Origin: Hymenobacter negativus
Lineage (GTDB): Bacteria; Bacteroidota; Bacteroidia; Cytophagales; Hymenobacteraceae
Assembly (NCBI RefSeq): GCF_016056375.1
Contig: NZ_JAEDAE010000002.1
Span: 186,001-250,000 of the forward strand
Direction of reading: 5' to 3'
DNA length: 64,000 bases
Positions 17,016-25,328 of the stretch are shown here, piece by piece. The notes below the pieces were generated by a model. The model was not told the DNA's origin and ran no database searches. It saw only the letters and a list, made by a program, of their open reading frames with translations. The position numbers and the translations under genes were made by a program. How positions within the stretch are numbered: the first letter of the stretch is position 1; each line of letters begins with the position of its first letter.

Positions 17016-18803
17016 CTACCCCACAAATCGCGGCTTGTCCTGCCGGTGCGCGATTCTATACGCGGCATTCACCAGCCCGACGTGGCTGTATGCCTGGGGA
17101 AAATTGCCCCACTGCGAGCCCGTTTTCGCGTCTACGTCTTCGGACAAAAGCCCTAAGTGGTTGGCGTACTTAATCAGCTTCTCGAACTCGGCGGCGGCTT
17201 CATCAAGGCGGCCGACGCAGGCCAGGGCCTCCACGTACCAAAAAGAGCAGATGAGGAAGGTGGTTTCGGGCGTGCCGAAATCGTCGGGGTGGCGGTAGCG
17301 GTAGAAGAGGCCCTCTGGGGTTTTTAGCTCCTTTTCCAGCTCGATGAGGTGCTTCTTGGCTTTGTCGGAGTTGCCGTCGAGGTAGCCCATGAGGATGAGC
17401 TGCAGAGTACTGGCATCGAGGTTTTTGGAGCCGATGGCGTTGGTGTACACGCCGCGCTGAGCATCATAGCACTGCTCAATGCGGTCGGTGGCGGCCTCAA
17501 TCAGGCGGGTGGCGCGGGCTTCCATATCCTTGTTGCCGAGGGAGCGGGCTACCTGTTGCGCAGCGTGGCCGCCGGCCCAATGAAACAGGAAGGTGTAGCA
17601 ATGCTTCTGGGCAATATGGCGGAACTCCCAGAGGCCAGCGTCGGGCTGGTCGAGGGTGGTTTCCATGAGGCGCAGGGCTTCAGTGGCCAGCTTTTCGGGC
17701 GGGAGCTGGTCGGGGTGGGCAAAGCGGCAGTCCACGTAGAGCGGCAGCAGCGCCACCAGCACCTGACCGTACACGTCGTTCTGGATGTGGGTGTAGGCGT
17801 CGTTGCCGATGCGCACGGGCTGATTGCCGAGGTAGCCGGCCAGGGGCAGCTCGGTTTCCACCAAGTCGGCCTTGCCGCTGATGCCGTAGAGCGGCTGGTA
17901 CTTGTCCTGCACCTTGGTGCTGATGTTGGCGATGAAATGGAAGTAGCGTTCCATCTCCTCGAAGTGGCCGATGTTGTTGAAGGCCGTGAGGATGTAGTAG
18001 GTATCACGCATCCAGCAGTAGCGGTAGTCCCAGTTGCGGGTGCTGCCGGGGGCCTCGGGCAGGCTGGTGGTGCTGGCCGCAATGATGGCCCCGGTGTCTT
18101 CGTACTGGTGAATCTTGAGGGCCAGCGCCGACCGAATGACGGCATCCTGGTGGAAGGTGCCGATGCTGGTGCTCTTCACCCAGCGGTGCCAGTAGTCGGT
18201 GGTTTCGCGCAAAAACCGCTCACAAGTGCTTTCCAGCGGCGCTTCGAGGGGCGCGCCGTAAGTCAGGACGAGGTACTTGGTTTCGTTCAGCACGAAGTCT
18301 TCCTCGTCCAGAATGTAGGTGAGCGGAATGTTGGTGGTGAGGCGGATTTCCTCTTCCAGGCCCAGGAAGGCAATGTGGTTGGAGCTGCGGCGGCGCTGCA
18401 GTTCCAGCTCGCCGTACTGGCCCATGGGGCGGCAGGCCACCCGCACGCGGGGCGTGCCGGCCAGCGGCTCCAGCTTCCGGATGAACATAAGCGGCTTGTA
18501 ATACCGGTCGTACTGCGCGAAGCGGGGCGCAAAATCGGTGACGCGGTAGGCGCCGTCGGCGGCTGTAATTTCGGTGCGCAGCACGTTGGTGTTGGACACG
18601 TAGTGCTGGCTGGAAGTAAAGCCGCCCGCCGCCGTGGGCCGGATGCTGAACTCGCCGCCCTTGTCGTCATCGAGCAGGCTGCCGAACACGAAGCTGCTAT
18701 CAAAACGCGGCCAGCAGAGCCAGCGCACGGCCGTATCGGTGCCGATGAGGCCCAGAAAGGCGCAGTTGCCAATCAGGCCGAGGTCATAGGTGTGTTTGGT
18801 CAT
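17016..18803 (-). CDS. Glycoside hydrolase family 15 protein (trehalase/glucoamylase-like)
   Basis: A 595-aa protein without signal peptide. The N-terminal DUF5911-like beta-sandwich starts YDLGLIGNCAFLGLIGTD and WLCWPRFDSSFVFGSLLDDD; the (alpha/alpha)6 catalytic domain follows with the GH15 signature STRNWDYRYCWMRDTYYILT and a second conserved acid segment near the C-terminus (FLICSFWYVEALACVGRLDE). GH15 enzymes hydrolyse alpha-glucosides from the non-reducing end; the bacterial cytoplasmic subgroup with this N-domain includes trehalases. Placement opposite the trehalose synthase fusion supports a trehalose-turnover role, but glucoamylase activity cannot be excluded. The gene ends against a bidirectional hairpin. 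Confidence 0.9.
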   Translation of the reverse strand: MTKHTYDLGLIGNCAFLGLIGTDTAVRWLCWPRFDSSFVFGSLLDDDKGGEFSIRPTAAGGFTSSQHYVSNTNVLRTEITAADGAYRVTDFAPRFAQYDRYYKPLMFIRKLEPLAGTPRVRVACRPMGQYGELELQRRRSSNHIAFLGLEEEIRLTTNIPLTYILDEEDFVLNETKYLVLTYGAPLEAPLESTCERFLRETTDYWHRWVKSTSIGTFHQDAVIRSALALKIHQYEDTGAIIAASTTSLPEAPGSTRNWDYRYCWMRDTYYILTAFNNIGHFEEMERYFHFIANISTKVQDKYQPLYGISGKADLVETELPLAGYLGNQPVRIGNDAYTHIQNDVYGQVLVALLPLYVDCRFAHPDQLPPEKLATEALRLMETTLDQPDAGLWEFRHIAQKHCYTFLFHWAGGHAAQQVARSLGNKDMEARATRLIEAATDRIEQCYDAQRGVYTNAIGSKNLDASTLQLILMGYLDGNSDKAKKHLIELEKELKTPEGLFYRYRHPDDFGTPETTFLICSFWYVEALACVGRLDEAAAEFEKLIKYANHLGLLSEDVDAKTGSQWGNFPQAYSHVGLVNAAYRIAHRQDKPRFVG

Positions 18804-19167
18804 AGTCGGGGGAGGAGGGGAGTGAGCGGCTCGAAGACCGGCCGCGTGAAGAGCCCGCGGGAGGGGCTTCAGCTAATACCCGGTTCCGATGGTGGAGGTT
18901 ACCCGGCAGGTCTAAGCCACCGTCGCCTGCCTGTGGCAATCAGTGCGGTTTTAAGAACCCGGTACCATGCGCTGACGAAGCCCTGGACTTCTGAATAATC
19001 GGTTCAAAGCACCCATCAAGTAGAAATACCTGAATTGGGAGGCAGGTATTTCTACGCTGAAAGCGCTGCCGGTCAACCTCGTGTTTTGCAGAGCCAAGTG
19101 GCAAGATTTCCAACAGGATTGGTCTTGGATGCTGGCGTTTAACCCACCCATTTCCCCCTTGCTTTTT
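18804..19167. other. Gene-free divergent region upstream of the MACPF gene
   Basis: This 364-bp stretch separates two divergent genes. It holds a perfect inverted repeat (19020-19055) and no convincing protein-coding frame or clear TAnnTTTG promoter. In-frame sequence before 19168 (ATG at 19129 possible) is not obviously coding. Confidence 0.6.
19020..19055. repeat. Perfect 13-bp inverted repeat upstream of the MACPF gene
   Basis: GTAGAAATACCTG and CAGGTATTTCTAC are exact complements separated by 10 nt, about 112 bp before the chosen start. No T-run follows, so it looks more like an operator or a transposition remnant than a terminator. Confidence 0.7.
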
Positions 19168-20784
19168 ATGCCGAATTCAAACGAAACCACCATGATTAAC
19201 GGCTCCGGCGTGCTGGGAGCGGGCATCAACATGTACGGCCCTTTCGATGGGACGCTGCTCAACCAGGTTTACGACATGTCTTCGGGCACGGAAACGAAGC
19301 AGTTTCCCTCCAAAACCACGCCGGTACGCTACACCATCCCCGCCAACGCCCGCTTCAAGGAATCGACGGACTCGAACTCGTATTCGGATACCTACAACAC
19401 CCGCGAGGAATACGACTCGCACTTCGCGGCTAGCGCCAACGTCAAGGGCAGTTACCTGGGCTTTAGCGCCTCGGCCGATGCGTCCTTTAAGCGCGACGTG
19501 AACAACAAAACGTCCAGCTCTTTTGGCGTGCTCACCTTTTACACGCAGCCCTACGACTTGGAGCTGAAGAACGATTCGGTGGCGGCGCTAACGGCCGACC
19601 TGAAAAACAGCGCGGAGTACAAAGCCATTCCCGATGTGTACGACCCGGCCCAGCCCAAGGCCTTCCTGCGGTTCTTCCGCCGGTTCGGCACGCATTTCGT
19701 GTCCGGCGTGAAAATGGGGGCGAACCTGAAATACAGCGTCGCCGTGCATTCGAGCGCCAGCATTACGAACGAGGAAATGAAAGCCAAGCTGGATGCCGAA
19801 TACAAAGGGGTATTTGCCAAAGGCTCGGCCAGTGCCAGCGCCGAGTTCAAAACGGCCGATAAGAAATGGTTCGACAGCACCCAGCGGCACGTGAGCGTGA
19901 AGGGCGGCAGCAGCCGGATTCTGGCCTCGGTGCTGCCCACCGTGAACGAAAACCACAACGATGCCTTCGAGCAGTGGCTCGACAGCGTGAACGCCGGGGC
20001 TACCGCCGTGCTGAGCGTGCAGGTACAGTCCATTGACCACATTTTTGAGGGCGATAAGCAGGCGGCCGTGCGCGATGCCCTGAAGGACTACGCCAAGCAG
20101 TACATCGAATTCAACCTTTCCAACGTGAGCGGGCGGCTGCGCGTGGCGGGCAAGGAAGTGTGCCCCGAGCAGTTCAGCCAGCCCGTGGTGGAGGCTCCCC
20201 GCTACAGCGGCCTCGGCCGTTTGGAAGTGGCGGTGCTTAACCCCGAAAACCTCGACATCATCTACGCCAACAGCTGGACGCCCACGCCCAGCTTTAGTAA
20301 AGTAGACTTTTTTGCGCCCGCTTTGGCGGAGCTCAAGCGCTTCCAGGGCACCAACAACATCCTGCTGGTGGGCATGGCCAGTATGTTCAGCGCCCGGGCG
20401 CTGATGCTGGACGGCGGCACCGCCTTCGCCGATTTCCTGCAGGCCAACTGCGGCGCGGGCGAGGGCCTGACCAACTACTTCCACGAGCGGCCCTTCGGCA
20501 GCGACGGGCCGCCCAACGCCCGCACCAACTATGCCCTCATCAGCCGCTTCGGCGCTTCGCACCCCGGCATCGAGCGCTACGCCGAGCCGCCCAAGATGCG
20601 CGGCGGCTCCATGATGACCTTCCCCAAGGCGCTGGACCTGTACGCCTTCCTGAATCCCCACGTGAACGGGCAGGGCAAGCTGAGCTACGAAGTATCGGAA
20701 ATGGGCTTGCCGCCCTTCAAGGTGAAGGCCCCGGCCAAGCGCGTTGAGGAAAAGGCTGCGGCCGAGCAAAAAACCATTGCCTAA
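19168..20784 (+). CDS. MACPF (membrane attack complex/perforin) domain protein
   Basis: A 538-aa pore-former-type protein. The MACPF signature (Y/F-G-T-H-F ... G) is at residues 173-180 as FGTHFVSG, followed by VKMGANLKYSVAVHSSAS. Two stretches rich in alternating Gly/Ala/Ser and charged residues flank it in the usual places for the membrane-inserting hairpins (ANVKGSYLGFSASADASFKR, about residues 90-110; VFAKGSASASAEFKTADKKW, about 212-232). From about residue 345 a C-terminal domain of ~190 aa (GLGRLEVAVLNPENLDIIYA, LVGMASMFSARALMLDGGTA) is unknown to me; in this family that part usually binds the target. I see no signal peptide at the ATG at 19168; starts at 19129 or 19192 are possible. 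The last 41 nt overlap the next gene. Target and role are unknown; Bacteroidales MACPF proteins can kill competitors. Confidence 0.88.
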   Translation: MPNSNETTMINGSGVLGAGINMYGPFDGTLLNQVYDMSSGTETKQFPSKTTPVRYTIPANARFKESTDSNSYSDTYNTREEYDSHFAASANVKGSYLGFSASADASFKRDVNNKTSSSFGVLTFYTQPYDLELKNDSVAALTADLKNSAEYKAIPDVYDPAQPKAFLRFFRRFGTHFVSGVKMGANLKYSVAVHSSASITNEEMKAKLDAEYKGVFAKGSASASAEFKTADKKWFDSTQRHVSVKGGSSRILASVLPTVNENHNDAFEQWLDSVNAGATAVLSVQVQSIDHIFEGDKQAAVRDALKDYAKQYIEFNLSNVSGRLRVAGKEVCPEQFSQPVVEAPRYSGLGRLEVAVLNPENLDIIYANSWTPTPSFSKVDFFAPALAELKRFQGTNNILLVGMASMFSARALMLDGGTAFADFLQANCGAGEGLTNYFHERPFGSDGPPNARTNYALISRFGASHPGIERYAEPPKMRGGSMMTFPKALDLYAFLNPHVNGQGKLSYEVSEMGLPPFKVKAPAKRVEEKAAAEQKTIA

Positions 20785-21925
20785 GGTCTTGGTGGTCGGT
20801 TTCGCCAATGGCGGAACCGGCCTGGGCCGGGTGGTCGATACCCTGGTGCAATCCCTGCTGCCGGCCCACGAGGTGCAGGTAGTGGGGATTGATGGCGTAG
20901 GGGCCGGCCCGCCGGGCGTGCCCCTGCACGCTAACCCCCACGCCTGGGACGCGGTGGCGGGCCTGGAAATGGCCCGCCTCATCGAGCAGGAGGCCATTGA
21001 CGTGGTGCTCATCAACCACGACTTCTTTGAGCTGCCCCGCTGCCTGCACTACCTGGAAAGCGGCCCGCGCCGGCCCCGGCTGGTGTACTACTGCACGGTG
21101 CCCGGCCGCCTGCTGGCCCCGCACTGGGCCGACGATATGGCCCGCGTGGCGGCCCTGGTGGTGCCCACCCGGTTTGCTTACGACCAATACGCCGCCGCCT
21201 GCCACGCGCTGGGCCGCCCCGAGCTGCTGGCCCGGTTGCACATCATCCCGCATTGCGTGGAGCAGGCGGCATTTTACGAGGTGGACCAAGCCGCTGCCCG
21301 TGCCCAACTGCCGGCCAATTACGGCTTGGCCGCCGATGATTTTGTGGTGCTCAATGCCAATTTCTTTCAGGAGCGCAAGGAAATGGGCCTGACGCTGGCG
21401 GGCTTCCGGCAATTTGCCGAAGGCAAGCCCCTGACGGTAAAGCTCTGGCTGCACACCAACGCCATGTGCGGCAACACGCACATCATGGCCCTGGTAGATG
21501 AGCACGGCCTGCGCGACCGGGTGCTGCTGACCACCGAAAAGGTGCCTACGTCCGCCCTCAACCTGCTGTATAATGCCTGCGACGTGGGCCTGAACACGGC
21601 CAACGCCGAGGGCTGGGGACTGCTGGCCTTCGAGCACGGCGCTACCCACCGGGCCCAGGTAATGCCGGCCCTCGGGGTGCTGGCCGAGCTGTGGCAGGAC
21701 CGGGCAGAACTGCTGCCCATCGACCACGTGCGCACCAACAACCACTACTTTACCGAGGCCATTACCACCCCCGAAACGGTGGCGGCAGCGCTCGAAAAAC
21801 TTTATACCGACGCGGCCTACCGTGCCACACTGGCCGCCCGCGCCCAGGCCAATGCCCGCCAACCGGCTTATTCGTTCGCGGCGGTTAGCGGGCAGTGGCG
21901 GGCGCTGTTCGAGGAGCTGCTATAG
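20744..21925 (+). CDS. Glycosyltransferase, GT4-like (GT-B fold)
   Basis: A 393-aa cytoplasmic or membrane-associated glycosyltransferase. N-terminal Rossmann segment KVLVVGFANGGTGLGRVVDT, a central VVPTRFAYDQYAAA and HIIPHCVEQAAFYEVD, then the donor domain with VVLNANFFQERKEMGLTLAG, ALNLLYNACDVGLNTANAEG and WGLLAFEHGATHRAQVMPAL, the region holding the E-x7-E-like nucleotide-sugar motif. The acceptor cannot be told. There is no ATG: the frame opens with TTG at 20744 (MRKRLRP), inside the MACPF gene, with a second TTG at 20777. The 41-nt overlap implies translational coupling, so the two products probably act together. Its 3' end overlaps the converging gene at 21920 by 6 nt. Confidence 0.85.
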   Translation: MRKRLRPSKKPLPKVLVVGFANGGTGLGRVVDTLVQSLLPAHEVQVVGIDGVGAGPPGVPLHANPHAWDAVAGLEMARLIEQEAIDVVLINHDFFELPRCLHYLESGPRRPRLVYYCTVPGRLLAPHWADDMARVAALVVPTRFAYDQYAAACHALGRPELLARLHIIPHCVEQAAFYEVDQAAARAQLPANYGLAADDFVVLNANFFQERKEMGLTLAGFRQFAEGKPLTVKLWLHTNAMCGNTHIMALVDEHGLRDRVLLTTEKVPTSALNLLYNACDVGLNTANAEGWGLLAFEHGATHRAQVMPALGVLAELWQDRAELLPIDHVRTNNHYFTEAITTPETVAAALEKLYTDAAYRATLAARAQANARQPAYSFAAVSGQWRALFEELL

Positions 21926-22522
21926 CTTGTCCGACACCTGGGTGGAAATCTGCTTGGCCGTGCGCAGGGCCTGAAACTCGCCCTGCTGCGAGCGGATGGT
22001 CAGCTTGTCATCGAGCGAAAAGCTGCTGCGCAGCTGCTGGTACCGGTCGTTGAGGGCACTCATAATGGCGGCGGCATTGGCCCAGTTGGTGGGCGTCCAG
22101 TTGGCGCGGTCGGAGCGCACACGTTCCATAAACAATTCGTAGGCTGAGAGCAAGCCGGTGGTGGTGAGTGTGCTCACGGTGGTTTTCTTGCGCAGGAAAG
22201 CCGTGACCTGGGCATCGGTGGCGGGGCCCACGGGGGCATCCATCGTGGTGGTGCTGGATGGGGAGGTCGAGGTGGGGCTGGCAGTGGTGCCCACCGGCAC
22301 GTTGATGGTGCGCGTGGTGCGGCGGATAACCTTACCGGTTTCGGGGTCCAGGTCCTCGGTTACTTCGGTTTGCTGCTGAGTACCGGCCGGGGTAGTGGTG
22401 GGTTTGGTGGTGGTAGTCGTGGTGGTTTTGGAGGGCGTGGTCGTGGTGGTGGGTTTGGTCTGGGCCAGGGCAGCCAGAGGCGAGGCCAGCAACAGCAGCG
22501 CGAGGAGACGGGAGGTTTTCAT
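21920..22522 (-). CDS. Secreted protein with Thr-rich linker, unknown function
   Basis: A 200-aa protein with signal peptide MKTSRLLALLLLASPLAALA ending at AQ. Residues 22-50 are almost all Thr/Pro/Lys (TKPTTTTTPSKTTTTTTTKP), then EVTEDLDPETGKVIRRTTRT, another Thr/Ser linker, and a helical C-terminal domain (TDAQVTAFLRKKTTVSTLTT, SAYELFMERVRSDRANWTPT, ALNDRYQQLRSSFSLDDKLT). The linker looks like a periplasmic or surface spacer and may be a glycosylation site by analogy with other Bacteroidota. No known domain. It ends inside the last 6 nt of the glycosyltransferase gene. Confidence 0.7.
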   Translation of the reverse strand: MKTSRLLALLLLASPLAALAQTKPTTTTTPSKTTTTTTTKPTTTPAGTQQQTEVTEDLDPETGKVIRRTTRTINVPVGTTASPTSTSPSSTTTMDAPVGPATDAQVTAFLRKKTTVSTLTTTGLLSAYELFMERVRSDRANWTPTNWANAAAIMSALNDRYQQLRSSFSLDDKLTIRSQQGEFQALRTAKQISTQVSDKL

Positions 22523-22703
22523 GAGGCAGTTAAGAAATGGGGTTTGCCTTTAACGGCAAAGTCCGGGCCATGGTACGCAAACGCGCCGGTTGCAGGAAGT
22601 TTCGATGAAAACCCGCCCACCCGCTGCCCGCCTACGGCCGGCGGCAACGATGCCGGGAACGTTTGCGCAATTATACTCGGGCTCCTGTGCTGCTATATAC
22701 TCA

Positions 22704-22730
22704 TTTGCTGAAGCTTAGCGGCTAGGTTTG
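22704..22730 (+). promoter_or_regulatory. Possible promoter for the pectate lyase gene
   Basis: TTTG, 15 nt, TAGGTTTG. The -7 element is an exact TAnnTTTG match but the spacer is shorter than the usual 19. It leaves a leader of about 50 nt. Confidence 0.35.
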
Positions 22731-22784
22731 TGCAGACCTCTCACCAATGGCAGCTGCCATTACCCACCCAAAACCGCTCAGTCT

Positions 22785-25070
22785 ATGAAGCACTTATTCT
22801 CCTTGCTCTTACTGCTATTGCTGTCGCCGCTGGCGCTGCGGGCCCAGGCGCCAACCGTCGTGGAATCGTCCGGCTGGCTGGAAACCGCTTACGTGCGGTG
22901 GCAGCCGGTGACAAATGCGCAAAGCTATAACGTGTACTACACCGGCGGCGGCCTGGTCAATCAGAAGCTCGACGACCAGCTCATTCGCAACTACGGCACC
23001 TTTTACCGGGCCGATGCCATGGGCCTCACGCCCGGCACCTACACGCTCAAAGTGGCTCCCGTGATTGGGGGCGTCGAGGGCGCCGCTACCACCACCAGCT
23101 CCCTCACGGTGTTGGCCCAGGACCGCACCGGCTTTGCCTTCAGCGGTGCCCGCGTACCAGGCGCTTACAACCTCGACGGCACCCTGAAAGCCAACGCCGT
23201 CATCCTTTACATCACCCAAAGCACCAAGAACACCGTTTCGCTGAACGTGACCGGGGCTACCACCAACCCCTGCGTGGGCCTGCAAACCATCCTCGACGGC
23301 TTTAAGAAGGGCCGCGATTCCCGGCCGCTGGTGGTGCGCTTCATTGGCCAAATCACCGACCTGACCTACATGCTGGCCGGCGACATCGTCATCGAGAACA
23401 ACAACCTGGCCACCGGCTCCATCACCCTGGAAGGCGTGGGCAACGACGCCGTGGCCGATGGCTTCGGCATCCGGGTGAAGGGCGCGGCCAACATCGAAAT
23501 CCGCAACATTGGCTTGATGAACTGCAACAGCGACGAAGGCGACAACATTGGCCTGCAGCAGGACAACGACCACATTTGGGTGCACAACTGCGATTACTTC
23601 TACGGCGATGCCGGCTCCGACCCCGACCAAGTGAAGGGCGACGGCGCCCTGGATTGCAAAAAGTCGACCTACATTACCTTCTCCTACAACCACTTCTGGG
23701 ATTCGGGCAAGTGCAACCTGCTTGGCCTGAGCGAAAACACCACGCAGGGTCTCTACATCACTTACCACCACAACTGGTACGACCACTCCGACTCGCGCCA
23801 CCCCCGTGTGCGTTTCTACTCGGCCCACGTGTATAACAACTACTACGACGGCAACGCCAAGTACGGGTCGGGCTCGACGGAAGGCTCCTCGGTGTTCATG
23901 GAAAGCAACTACTTCCGCAACTGCAAATACCCCATGCTGACGTCGATGCAGGGCACGGACGTGTTCAACCCGGCCACGCAGCGCAACGACTACACCAACA
24001 TGCCCATTTTCTCGAACGAGGACGGCGGCACCATCAAGGCCTTCGATAACTACATGACCGGGCAGACGCGCTTCGTGCCTTACGGCGCCACCGGCTACCC
24101 CAACCCCACGGTTGATTTCGATGCCTACGTGGTGACCACCCGCACGCAAACCGTGCCCGCCACCGTTCACTCGGCGTATGGCAACAACACCTACAACAAC
24201 TTCGACACCAACGCAGCCGTCATGTACACTTACACGCCGGATGCCCCCGCCACGGCCCGTACCAATGCCATGCTGTATGCGGGCCGCGTGAAGGGCGGCG
24301 ACTTCCAGTGGACCTTCAACAACGCAGTGGATGACGCCTCCTACGCCGTCAATGTGCCGCTGAAGGCCGCGCTGACGAGCTACACCACCGGTCTGGTTTC
24401 GGTGCAGGGCATTGTGCCCCCCACCACGGGCGGCGGCGGCACGGGTGGTGGCACCGGCGGTGGCGGCACGGGTGGCGGCAGCAACGCCTCGGCTATGGTG
24501 CACAACTTCACGGTATCCGGCACTACCAGCACCTTCTACACCATCACCGGCAACCTGTCTACCTCGCAAGGCACGGTGGTCTACAACGGCCTGAACCTGA
24601 CGCAGTGCCTCAAGCTGGAGTCGTCCACGAACGTGGCCTTCACCACCACCGCCCCGGCTACCCTTACGTTGGTGTTCAACGATGCCTTCAGCGGCGCGGT
24701 TAAAATCGACAACGTGAACCAGAACGTGGTATCGGGACGCCTCACGCTGCCCCTGACTGCCGGCGCACACCAAATTACCAAAGGCGTAACCGCGAACATC
24801 TACTACATGAGCACTGCCTATGCACTGAGCACGCGCAACCCATTGGATGGCCTGGCCATTAAGGTGTACCCCAACCCGGCCGCCGATGAAGTGACGGTGG
24901 CCTGGAAGACCCAGCAGGCGTTTTCGCTCTACAGCATCACGGGCAGCCTGGTGAAAACCGGCGTCACCAACCAGTCGTTTGACCTGAAGGACGTAAAGCC
25001 CGGCGTGTACCTCATCCGGATGCGCGACGAAGATGGCTACCTGCGCACCAGCCAACTGCTCAAGCAATAA
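22785..25070 (+). CDS. T9SS-exported pectate lyase (PL1-like)
   Basis: A 761-aa multidomain exoenzyme. Order: signal peptide (MKHLFSLLLLLLLSPLALRA), a fibronectin-III-like domain (ETAYVRWQPVTNAQSYNVYY), a PL1-type right-handed beta-helix from about residue 120 to 520 with DHIWVHNCDYFYGDAGSDPD, CKKSTYITFSYNHFWDSGKC and the HPRVRFYSAHVYNNYYDG segment that carries the family's catalytic Arg, a Gly/Thr linker (GGGGTGGGTGGGG), a small beta domain, and a type A T9SS sorting domain (KVYPNPAADEVTVAW ... KPGVYLIRM). It cleaves pectate by beta-elimination outside the cell. The ATG at 22785 starts the signal peptide. A terminator follows at 25154. No SusC/D pair is near, so it is not in a classical polysaccharide-utilisation locus here. 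Confidence 0.92.
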   Translation: MKHLFSLLLLLLLSPLALRAQAPTVVESSGWLETAYVRWQPVTNAQSYNVYYTGGGLVNQKLDDQLIRNYGTFYRADAMGLTPGTYTLKVAPVIGGVEGAATTTSSLTVLAQDRTGFAFSGARVPGAYNLDGTLKANAVILYITQSTKNTVSLNVTGATTNPCVGLQTILDGFKKGRDSRPLVVRFIGQITDLTYMLAGDIVIENNNLATGSITLEGVGNDAVADGFGIRVKGAANIEIRNIGLMNCNSDEGDNIGLQQDNDHIWVHNCDYFYGDAGSDPDQVKGDGALDCKKSTYITFSYNHFWDSGKCNLLGLSENTTQGLYITYHHNWYDHSDSRHPRVRFYSAHVYNNYYDGNAKYGSGSTEGSSVFMESNYFRNCKYPMLTSMQGTDVFNPATQRNDYTNMPIFSNEDGGTIKAFDNYMTGQTRFVPYGATGYPNPTVDFDAYVVTTRTQTVPATVHSAYGNNTYNNFDTNAAVMYTYTPDAPATARTNAMLYAGRVKGGDFQWTFNNAVDDASYAVNVPLKAALTSYTTGLVSVQGIVPPTTGGGGTGGGTGGGGTGGGSNASAMVHNFTVSGTTSTFYTITGNLSTSQGTVVYNGLNLTQCLKLESSTNVAFTTTAPATLTLVFNDAFSGAVKIDNVNQNVVSGRLTLPLTAGAHQITKGVTANIYYMSTAYALSTRNPLDGLAIKVYPNPAADEVTVAWKTQQAFSLYSITGSLVKTGVTNQSFDLKDVKPGVYLIRMRDEDGYLRTSQLLKQ

Positions 25071-25153
25071 GTTTCTGACGCTGCGCGGCCCCTGCTCCAT
25101 TGGCCGGCAGAGCACAACCCGGCTTATTAGGTTCGCCTGAAGGCCATTAAATG

Positions 25154-25195
25154 AAGAAAGCGCCCCCTGATGCTACGCATTGGGGGCGCTTTCTT
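25154..25195. terminator. Bidirectional terminator between pectate lyase and pglE-like gene
   Basis: AAGAAAGCGCCCCC / GGGGGCGCTTTCTT, 14-bp perfect stem with a 13-nt loop, ends in T-rich sequence. Confidence 0.8.
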
Positions 25196-25248
25196 CGTTT
25201 ACTTGCGATGATGACCTACTGGCGCTCACGCGGCTTTTTCAGCGGCAT

Positions 25249-25323
25249 CTATTGCGCCTGAGTGGGGCCGGCGGCCAGCAGCAGTAAAGCAATAAGCAGG
25301 AGTTCGGGCGAGTTTTTGCGAAG
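25249..25323 (-). other. Signal-peptide-like stub ORF after the pglE-like gene
   Basis: Just past the pglE-like stop the minus strand reads LRKNSPELLLIALLLLAAGP then TQAQ and a TAG stop: a near-perfect signal peptide with an A-x-A-like cleavage site and no mature protein and no ATG/GTG/TTG start. It may be the remnant of a deleted secreted-protein gene or chance. Confidence 0.25.
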
Positions 25324-25328
25324 AAAAA

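Noticed and set aside
19168..20784. Direct call of the MACPF protein as a BSAP-type bacteriocin
   Set aside because: It lacks a visible signal peptide or lipobox, which described BSAPs have; only the domain is certain.
22815..25115. A 766-codon open frame on the minus strand opposite the pectate lyase
   Set aside because: High-GC codon bias of the plus-strand gene removes stops on the opposite strand; the translation is Gly/Val/His-rich, has no domain, and the plus-strand gene has full domain order.
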